A stretch of 64,000 bases of DNA, from assembly GCF_049801055.1 (NCBI RefSeq), contig NZ_JBNAGF010000013.1, positions 87,260 through 151,259 of the forward strand. Reading direction: 5' to 3'. Origin of the DNA: JBNAGF01 sp049801055 (GTDB lineage Bacteria; Pseudomonadota; Alphaproteobacteria; Rhodobacterales; Rhodobacteraceae). A program made the position numbers and the translations under genes. A model generated the notes under the pieces. The model saw only the letters and a list, made by a program, of their open reading frames with translations. It had not been told where the DNA came from and searched no databases. Position 1 is the stretch's first letter. Each line of letters starts with the position of its first letter. Below, piece by piece: positions 58,193-64,000 of this stretch.

Positions 58193-58699
58193 ATGATACA
58201 GCACGATCCCAAAAAGATCGCCGAACGAGGCGCATCCGGTTTCTCCGAAGCCGAGATCGCGACCATCGACGCCGCCCGCATCATCCTGCGCAGGCATGCC
58301 CGCTCGACCTCCGCACTGCAGTCCTGGACCATGCTGACCGACTACCTGGCTCTGAACGCCGTTCATGAACGGGTCGAGGTGTTTCGGGTGCTGCTTCTGG
58401 ACCGGAAGAACAGGCTGATCCGCGACAGGGTCATGACTCGCGGCAGCATCGATCACGTCCCGGTCTATGTCAGCGAGGTGCTCCGCGCCGCCCTCGTTCT
58501 CGATGCCTCTGCCCTCATCCTCTGCCACAACCACCCCTCCGGCGATCCGCATCCGAGCCAGACCGACATCGAGCTCACCCGCAAGATCGTGGAGGCCTGC
58601 AAGGTGATGGAGATCGTGGTCCACGATCACATCATCGTCGGCTTCGGGCGGGAGAAGAACGCCTTCAGCATGCGGGCGGCAGGGATGTTGTCGGATTAA
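58193..58699 (+). CDS. RadC/MPN-type JAB-domain protein
   Basis: 168 residues from ATG 58193. It has the JAB1/MPN zinc-dependent metalloprotease-like motif of RadC: ALILCHNHPSGDPHPSQTDI (HxHP-S/x7-D) at about residues 101-120, with a preceding conserved E-V-F-R-V-L-L-L-D segment. RadC proteins are common on mobile DNA; the historical repair role is doubtful, and the metal site suggests a peptidase or deubiquitinase-like activity. It shares the plasmid block with the tandem DUF736 gene. Confidence 0.85.
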   Translation: MIQHDPKKIAERGASGFSEAEIATIDAARIILRRHARSTSALQSWTMLTDYLALNAVHERVEVFRVLLLDRKNRLIRDRVMTRGSIDHVPVYVSEVLRAALVLDASALILCHNHPSGDPHPSQTDIELTRKIVEACKVMEIVVHDHIIVGFGREKNAFSMRAAGMLSD

Positions 58700-58742
58700 A
58701 TTCGCGCACTGAACGTCGCGCAGCTCCCTGGCAGTCGTATCG

Positions 58743-59132
58743 CTAGCAGTATCTCGCCCGCCTGATCCGCGACCGCGCCGCCGGCGTCTCCAGATGGGCA
58801 TACCGACCTCCGGAATATCTCCGACAATCGAGCGCGTGACCGGCCGCGATCAGCGCGGCGCCTATGTCCTCACCATCGGCGTAACAAATGCCCACCCATC
58901 GGTCATGGGTCCGCTCGCCGTTGAGCTCGCATTCTATCGAACGGCCATCGAGGTAGTTCACCATCCAGCGCCGGGCATCCCGGCCCGCCCGCGTTCGGAG
59001 CTCGGGAGCATCGACGCCATTCAGACGCACAGGTGTGCCGGAGACGACGATGGTGTCGGCGTCCCGGATCTGCACCTGCGCGATGGCTGGTGATGTCAGC
59101 AGGATCACGACGATCGGGATCAGATATTTCAA
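58743..59132 (-). CDS. Secreted thermonuclease (SNase-like) family protein
   Basis: 129 residues from ATG 59132. A signal peptide (MKYLIPIVVILLTSPAIA) precedes a short staphylococcal-nuclease-type fold: VQIRDADTIVVSGTPVRLNG, VDAPEL with the Arg and Glu of the motif, and later RTHDRWVGICYADG with the second Arg. Four Cys may form bridges. Such proteins are encoded beside conjugation genes and act in the periplasm. It is convergent with the radC-like gene. Confidence 0.8.
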   Translation of the reverse strand: MKYLIPIVVILLTSPAIAQVQIRDADTIVVSGTPVRLNGVDAPELRTRAGRDARRWMVNYLDGRSIECELNGERTHDRWVGICYADGEDIGAALIAAGHALDCRRYSGGRYAHLETPAARSRIRRARYC

Positions 59133-59757
59133 CTTCCGCCTCCTCTGCAGGTGGGTTCACATTCTTCCGGGCGTAACACTCTCAGACCCTTATCGCATTA
59201 ATTGGCCCGAAGCGCCCACTGCCTGACGGCCTCCCCCGCTCGGCTTCGCGTGTCGCAGGCGAGAACGGCCCTGCGGTCCGTCGCGCATTCGGCCATGCGG
59301 CCTCACCGCGGCGCAGCACTTGGCATCCCGGTTTGCCCGTCTCGCGAGCAGGCCGCGCCCCGGCCGCTCCGCCGGATTGCGCTCCGGTCTGTTTTGCGGG
59401 GCAAAACGATCCCGCCGCTCCATCCGTCTCCCGCGTCCGGTCGCGCCCTTTGCCTGCTCGCGTCGGGCAAACCTACCGTCAACAACACACACATGAGTGC
59501 GGAAGCATATCCTCCGGATGGCCCCCAAATCAGCCCGCGTCAAGGATCGCAAAACTTTTCGGCGAAGGCGGCGCGGGTCGAAAGGGCGGTCCAGTTTTCG
59601 ATGACGCGCCCGTGGTGGGCGATGCGCCCGGAAAACTTTTGCGCCCGGCACGCCGGCGGCTTCGCCGTCCCTGACCCGGACAGATTCGGTGAACCAGACG
59701 TACGGCCATGCCACCACACTCCCGTGGTGGTTCCCCGAACATCTGGAGACACCAACA
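59133..59757. other. Long non-coding stretch before DUF2493 copy 2
   Basis: About 625 GC-rich bases. A plus-strand open frame runs through it into the DUF2493 gene, but it has poor protein character (Arg/Pro/Ala-rich) and no family match, so the gene start is placed at 59758. The TTCCGCCTCC-type region at 59130 belongs to the nuclease. I see no RNA gene. Confidence 0.4.
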
Positions 59758-60686
59758 TGACTTACGAGAACGCGAACGCCTACGAGACCATCGAACTTTT
59801 CGGCCTGACGGAGAAAGACGCGGAGCTGCCCATCCCCGAGGATCACATCCTGACCGACAGCGTCGTCCGCGAGACTTTCGAGGCCCTGCTCGGCCAGCTG
59901 CGCGGCACCGGTCTCGAGACCGAGATCGAACCGCTCGCGCACGGGCTCGCCACAATCCTGCAGCGCCGCAAGATCGCTCTCGGCAAGGAGCTCGACCGCA
60001 CCGCCGACAAGATCGGCGCCCTGGCAAAATCCCACGACGGATCGGAGATCGCCGAGACCGCGCTCGAAGAGGCGCAGGCCCGCTTCCTGCAGGTCCGCGA
60101 GATTGTCGCGGCCATCGAGGTGATGAGCGAGGCGGCGGCGGAATGCTACGAGGTCGAGACCGGCCATGCCTTCATCCCGGCCGCGGGATCGCGCGCCAGC
60201 GCTCGCGCTCAGGAGACCGGAGCGGTCTTCGAGGCCCGGCAGTTGCTGGAACAGCATGATCGCGAAACGGCCGCGAAGTCGAAGGTCGAGGGGGTTCCCC
60301 TGATCGTGTCGGGGGCGACCGACTGGACCGATATCGACGTCATCTTCTCGACACTCGACAAGGTTCGCGAACGCATCCGGCAGAACCGCAACCAGGAGAT
60401 CTTCCTCTGCCATAAGGGTGGCAAGCACGGGGCCGAGATGATCGCCGCCCGGTGGGCTCGGGCGCGCGGCGTCGCGCAGGCGCGCTTCGATCCGCGCTGG
60501 TCCGCGCATGGGCGGGCGGCACCCTTCAAATGCAACGATGAGATGCTGGACGACAAGTTTGCTGCGACGGGAGTTGTGCTCTTCGGTGGCAACGGGGTCG
60601 CGCTGAACCTCGGGCAGAAGGCCGAGGCGAAGGGGCTCACCGTCATGCGGGTCGCCGATCCGGCGAAGAAGTCGGCAGACGCGTGA
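59758..60686 (+). CDS. DUF2493 (SLOG-fold) plasmid protein, copy 2
   Basis: About 309 residues from ATG 59758 (MTYENANAYETIELFGLTEK). The C-terminal core VPLIVSGATDWTDIDVIFST, IFLCHKGGKHGAEMIAARWA and DPRWSAHGRAAPFKCND follows the same DUF2493 pattern as copy 1 at 27747, and both end with a nucleotide-binding-like VLFGGNGVALNLGQKAEAKG. The N-terminal half is a different, helical charged domain. The two copies share the order plasmid-helicase relics, DUF2493, DUF736, supporting a duplicated plasmid cassette. A strong terminator follows at 60695. Confidence 0.8.
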
Positions 60687-60694
60687 ATGAGAGA

Positions 60695-60718
60695 GGGTCG
60701 CCTTTGGGCGGCCCTTTT
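60695..60718 (+). terminator. Terminator after DUF2493 copy 2
   Basis: GGGTCGCC paired with GGCGGCCC around TTTG, then TTTT. It ends the DUF2493 transcript. Confidence 0.85.
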
Positions 60719-60865
60719 GTCGTTTTCACGTCGGCCTCTAAATGCGACCAAGCGGACGTATCGAACTCACTAGATGCAGCTTTTCGCCGATGACACCGTT
60801 TGCAAGATTCCCCTGAGACGCTAGACGGGTAAGCCAGTTGGCAACTGTCACAGGTCCCCAGAGAA

Positions 60866-61678
60866 ATGACTATTTACTACGATCAGTTTGAGACCTGGGA
60901 GGGGTCTTTCCGCGAACTGGCAGTTGATCTGGTAGGCAAGGAAGCGATCGAAACCCTCGCTTCATCGAATTTTGAATTCATCGAGGATGCGGGCGACTCC
61001 GTGGTTCGGCATACGGACATCGAAACGGCGTCAGACGCGATTTACGATTGGCTGCAAGCACATGAATTCTGCGTCTTCCATGGTACACGTTTGCTGCCGG
61101 ACGAAATCCTATCTGTGCAGCAACTTGGTCTGCGTCCATTGGTGGCCGCAGACCGCAGGCAAAGACTCACAGAAATTCTCAAGACCCATCCTCAGTGGCA
61201 TCATCTAGAACACCAACTTGCCGAGGTACTTGAAGATGTCGGCCCGAAAAACAAGCAAGGCCGACGGGAAGGACAAGTTCATTTCAGTCTATCTCGATCG
61301 GGTCTCGCGAATGGTTTCGACCACTATTTGAGTCACGGCTCTGAGTTTGATCAGCATGTCGTGCAGCGGTTGTTCGGCGATCAATCGGGCCTTCACCTGC
61401 TCCACTCGGAAACCGTTCCCATCATCGTACATGTCCGCATTGGTGGCGAAGAACTCGTGCGAGGTGCTCATCCGCACTTCAGCTATTCTGACATCACCGG
61501 CATGGGCGAAATTCCTGGGATTGCACGCGTCTTCCTGAACAGCTGGGCATTCAAGGTAGCGAACCCCAGCTTCGATATTGCCAAGCTGCGAACTGACTGT
61601 TGCATGATGCAACGGGTCGCCACTCCGCCCGAACGGATCATCGATTTGGAAAAGTTCGGCGAGTTGGACGCAAAATGA
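60866..61678 (+). CDS. Hypothetical protein, HGT-motif, possible ADP-ribosyltransferase-like fold
   Basis: 270 residues from ATG 60866 (MTIYYDQFETWEGSFRELAV). I do not recognise the family. FCVFHGTRLLPDEILSVQQL near residue 69 looks like the HGT strand and following loop of ADP-ribosyltransferase-like (PARP/KptA) folds, and QVHFSLSRSGLANGFDHYLS near 137 could supply the Tyr. A clear Glu triad is not evident. The gene stands between two terminator/non-coding stretches, is more AT-rich than its neighbours and looks like a single cargo gene. Toxin or defence function is only a guess. Confidence 0.45.
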   Translation: MTIYYDQFETWEGSFRELAVDLVGKEAIETLASSNFEFIEDAGDSVVRHTDIETASDAIYDWLQAHEFCVFHGTRLLPDEILSVQQLGLRPLVAADRRQRLTEILKTHPQWHHLEHQLAEVLEDVGPKNKQGRREGQVHFSLSRSGLANGFDHYLSHGSEFDQHVVQRLFGDQSGLHLLHSETVPIIVHVRIGGEELVRGAHPHFSYSDITGMGEIPGIARVFLNSWAFKVANPSFDIAKLRTDCCMMQRVATPPERIIDLEKFGELDAK

Positions 61679-62340
61679 GTGTCGAGCAACAAGTCGATAA
61701 GATGATCTCGTCAGCCCCGCCAAACCGAGGCCCGGCTGGACAGCTCGCCCTTCCAACTGGACAAAATACTGCGGTCTGATCACACGATGATCCGTGACTG
61801 GTTCGGTCAAGACGGGCCCCTGCCGGCGGGGTTGCCCTCATGCGCGCCTGAAACCCCGCGATCCGGCCGTGCGGGTGCAGATCGCTGGGGCGGGCGCAGC
61901 GCATCGACTGCGCCGCCCGATGGCGGCGACCCGTCCGGGCGGGCAACGCTGCTGCCAGGCCCGCGGATGCATCACCTCCCCGGATCGCGAGACTGCGACG
62001 GGGAAGTCGAGTTTGAGGCAGACGATCGCGGTCGTGCCGATCGGGCTTGGGCGAACCATCCCGCCGCCGCGTTGGATGAGAGCGGCGCGGACATGGTCAT
62101 GTCTGACATAACTCGACAGGACCGAAAACGGCTGAGGGGCGGGGTGCACATCCGGGTCTCCCCTCTTTGCTCATAGATGTGGATCGCACGGGGTCGGGCG
62201 GTCCGTGCCCTCCGCTCACGCTCCGGCAAACACAAATACGGTTTCCACGCGCGGGGCGCGCGGACCCTCCGCATTTGTGTTTGCGGACCTCCCTTGCCCC
62301 CCGTGCCGGGTGATCCCCATCGCAAAAAGGAGAGACCCAA
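61679..62340. other. Non-coding stretch with an inverted, decayed copy of the 62341 gene
   Basis: The minus strand at 61991-62017 reads LKLDFPVAV, the same words as in the small protein at 62341-62547, with near-identical bases. The rest of the minus-strand frame does not hold the gene, so this is an inverted, degenerate copy. The remainder has no supported gene. Confidence 0.55.
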
Positions 62341-62547
62341 ATGACCAACCACTACGTCGCCACCGTTCCCGTCAAGTTCACCGACAACGAAGGTCAGGAG
62401 CGCACCCGCTTCCAGCGCGTCGGCGCGATGTTCCGCAACACCCGCAACGGGGACGGCTCGGAGTTCTTCAGCCTCAAGCTCGACTTCCCCGTCGCGGTCC
62501 AGGAGCTGGTGATGTTCCCGCCGAGCTCCAAGGAACCGCAGGAGTAA
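62341..62547 (+). CDS. Small conserved plasmid protein, 68 residues
   Basis: From ATG 62341 (MTNHYVATVPVKFTDNEGQE), preceded by AAAAAGGAGAGACCC. It reads as a compact beta-rich protein: VPVKFTDNEGQERTRFQRVG, then FRNTRNGDGSEFFSLKLDFP and VAVQELVMFPP. The family is common in plasmid transfer regions but I know no function. It is followed by a hairpin terminator. A decayed inverted copy of part of it lies at about 61.9-62.1 kb. Confidence 0.65.
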   Translation: MTNHYVATVPVKFTDNEGQERTRFQRVGAMFRNTRNGDGSEFFSLKLDFPVAVQELVMFPPSSKEPQE

Positions 62548-62562
62548 TCCTCCCAGGAGGAT

Positions 62563-62586
62563 GGGCCGCCCTAGAGGCGGCCCTTT
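62563..62586 (+). terminator. Terminator after the 68-residue protein gene
   Basis: GGGCCGCC paired with GGCGGCCC around CTAGA, then TTT. It separates this unit from the inverted-repeat-rich stretch to the right. Confidence 0.75.
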
Positions 62587-62639
62587 CCCTGTCTCAGGGA
62601 AGGCTGCGCCAAGACCGGGGACCCCTGCTTTCGGCCGGT

Positions 62640-62990
62640 GTCCCCGATAAGGTGTCAGGACCGTGCACGGTCCTGACGGGGGATTTCAGAGATCGCCTGG
62701 AACAGGTCTGCCGGCCAGCCTCAAGGGGGCCATCCGGAATAACAGTCGGGCTGAAGCCCGCCGGTTTTTCCGGCAGAGATTTGGGCCAAGCCAAATCTGG
62801 CCGCCCTTGACCCTGTCCGTCAGCCCCGTCGGTGAAGAGATGCGCCGCCCCTCGCTTCCGTCCGAACACGGGTCCGTGTTCGGCCAGACCCTCGGGCGCG
62901 GGCATGACAACAGGTGGCCGAGGTGCGGTTGGAGATGGTCGGTGTTGCTGGGCCCTTCGGGCCGGGCCTCGCACCTGCGGTGCTCGGCTT
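62640..62990. other. Inverted-repeat-rich region, candidate oriT
   Basis: No supported gene. It packs a 24-bp perfect palindrome (62656-62679), a 6-2-6 hairpin CGGGCT/AGCCCG (62747-62760), an 8-6-8 hairpin AGATTTGG/CCAAATCT (62777-62798) and a perfect 10-2-10 hairpin CCGAACACGG/CCGTGTTCGG (62862-62883). Such an array just upstream of mobC and relaxase genes is what a transfer origin looks like. The nic site is not identified. Confidence 0.55.
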
Positions 62991-63022
62991 GAAGCGGAAT
63001 TCAAGGTCGCCTGGGGGCAATC

Positions 63023-63065
63023 TACAATAATATTGTATTGACCGCAACATATAGTTTCGTATGAT
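63023..63065 (+). promoter_or_regulatory. mobC promoter with adjacent palindrome
   Basis: TACAATA-A-TATTGTA (63023-63037) directly precedes TTGACC (63038-63043), a 16-bp spacer and TATGAT (63060-63065). The palindrome touching the -35 box suggests repression by a dimeric transfer protein, possibly MobC itself. The gene starts at 63115. Confidence 0.7.
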
Positions 63066-63114
63066 GAGGGCGACCTTGAATGAAGGTGGCAGGAAATAGG
63101 GGGGCTTTCTTCGT

Positions 63115-63708
63115 ATGAGCCGGACCAGGAGACTGACACAGACGGAGCGGGCGGAGATTATCCGTGAGGCCGGAGAAGGTGTGGGGACGTCTGAGCTCGC
63201 GGAGCGGTTCGGGGTCACGCCGCGGGCCATCCAGTACACGTTGAAGGCGGACGAAGATCGCCAGAAGGATGCGGCCGTGGCCACGGCCGCCGTGACCGTG
63301 AAACTGACCCCCGAAGAGCTTAGTGCGCTGGATGAGGTCCTGGCCGCGGCGGGGATCGAGACCCGCACGGAGGGGGTCCGGCGGCTGATCCAGGCGGCGG
63401 GGGGAACCTTCGTTCCGGACGCGCAGCTGGCGGCTGAGATGGCACGTTACCGGGCCTCCCTGCACGAGGTCGGTAACGGCGTCGTACAGGTCGCCAAGCA
63501 GATGATGAAAGCCAGCCGGGCGGGGCAGGGGGAAGGCTCCGCACCGAACGCAGAGTTGTCCGAACTGCGCCTCGCGCAGATGCGTGGTCTGGCGCGGTTC
63601 ATCCTTGATTCCGCTGACGAGATCGATCTGCTGCTGCGCCGTCGTCGGGATGCCATGCAGCTCGCCGCCACTGCCGCTCTGAGGGAGTTTGCCCATGCGG
63701 CTGAATGA
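63115..63708 (+). CDS. MobC/VirD1-like mobilisation accessory protein
   Basis: 197 residues. An N-terminal helix-turn-helix (RAEIIREAGEGVGTSELAER) is followed by a ribbon-helix-helix-type segment (VTVKLTPEELSALDEVLAAA) and then the MobC-like region with GNGVVQVAKQMMKA. Such proteins bind oriT and help relaxase nick it. The relaxase start lies 14 nt inside its end, so both are translated together. It follows the palindrome-promoter pair and the candidate oriT. Confidence 0.75.
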   Translation: MSRTRRLTQTERAEIIREAGEGVGTSELAERFGVTPRAIQYTLKADEDRQKDAAVATAAVTVKLTPEELSALDEVLAAAGIETRTEGVRRLIQAAGGTFVPDAQLAAEMARYRASLHEVGNGVVQVAKQMMKASRAGQGEGSAPNAELSELRLAQMRGLARFILDSADEIDLLLRRRRDAMQLAATAALREFAHAAE

Positions 63709-64000
63709 TGCCGTCCATGACGTCACCGGTGAAATCTTCCGGGACGGTTGGAGCCGCATTCGGGGCTCGATGCAGGGGCTGCAGGCGTCCCGGCAGAGGC
63801 AGCTCGTGCGGGCCGCCGCCGGTCACCGTGCAGCGGTCTTCAAGGCGATCCGGGGCGGGGGCACGCATACCAAATCGCAGCTGATGAACCAGCTCGATTA
63901 CCTGACGACGAAGTCCTCGCATCTCGTGGACAGCAGCGGCTTCCTGGACGGGAAGACGAAGCTCGAGGCATCCGAGATCAAGGACCTGACGGAGCGGTTC
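63695..64000 (+). CDS. Relaxase/mobilisation nuclease, N-terminal part (cut by window edge)
   Basis: The frame begins with ATG 63695, overlapping the MobC stop by 14 nt, and runs off the right edge, giving 102 residues. FKAIRGGGTHTKSQLMNQLD followed by YLTTKSSHLVDSSG is the VirD2/MobA-type relaxase N-terminal pattern (S/Q-L-x-x-Q-L-x-Y-L). The catalytic Tyr, or the HUH metal motif, lies beyond the window. The neighbours support a mobilisable or conjugative plasmid. Confidence 0.75.
   Translation, partial: MRLNDAVHDVTGEIFRDGWSRIRGSMQGLQASRQRQLVRAAAGHRAAVFKAIRGGGTHTKSQLMNQLDYLTTKSSHLVDSSGFLDGKTKLEASEIKDLTERF

Noticed and set aside
1..64000. CRISPR arrays
   Set aside because: No regularly spaced direct repeats with unique spacers were seen on either strand; the repeated leaders at 45.9-56.9 kb are kilobases apart.

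Overview
The window looks like a repABC plasmid or chromid of an alphaproteobacterium, probably a Rhodobacteraceae/Rhodobacterales member. The reasons are high-GC coding sequence with alphaproteobacterial codon habits, a complete repA-repB-repC cassette with a counter-transcribed RNA and two parS-like palindromes, a DUF1403/ScpB pair, and a set of plasmid accessory genes (ArdC-like, ParB-like, strawberry-notch helicase, DUF736, DUF2493, RadC, MobC/relaxase).

About 1-23.7 kb is a catabolic island for CoA-activated carboxylic acids. It holds a LivFGHM-type ABC importer with two paralogous binding proteins, an AMP-forming acyl-CoA ligase, three acyl-CoA dehydrogenases (one cut by the window edge), ETF alpha/beta, two MaoC hydratases, two crotonase-fold enzymes, an SDR, four class III CoA-transferase/racemase proteins (one resembling alpha-methylacyl-CoA racemase) and a thiolase-like protein lacking the usual nucleophilic Cys next to a DUF35 Zn-ribbon/OB protein. 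Together they suggest uptake, activation and beta-oxidation-like or retro-aldol shortening of a branched or cyclic isoprenoid or steroid-like acid. The substrate is inferred, not shown. Five 7-2-7 palindromes of the type TCTAACANNTGTTAGA lie upstream of transcription units, which implies one TetR-type regulon whose regulator is outside the window.

About 23.8-29.9 kb is a graveyard: an IS66 transposase tail, an amine-oxidase tail, an RND-pump tail, and a truncated IS21-like element whose istB is fused in frame to the C-terminus of a strawberry-notch helicase. A partial primase-like gene, DUF2493 and DUF736 genes follow. These look like a decayed second copy of the cassette found intact at 46-62 kb.

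About 30-37.8 kb carries replication and partition (repABC), a tyrosine recombinase beside a 13-7-13 inverted repeat, DUF1403, ScpB and DUF2971. About 37.8-45.8 kb is a defence and stability island: an ImmA-like peptidase with an XRE regulator, an E2-like/SEC-C-like protein, a GNAT toxin-antitoxin pair with its promoter/operator, and a two-gene short prokaryotic Argonaute system. In that system a 929-residue protein carries SIR2, Schlafen-type HATPase and APAZ-like regions and overlaps a 502-residue catalytically inactive MID-PIWI protein. Two tRNA genes (Leu-UAA and a CAU tRNA) follow on the opposite strand. This is the most exciting system in the window.

About 46-64 kb is a plasmid accessory and transfer block. 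Several of its transcription units share a repeated leader element. It ends in an inverted-repeat-rich stretch (candidate oriT), mobC and a relaxase gene that runs off the window.
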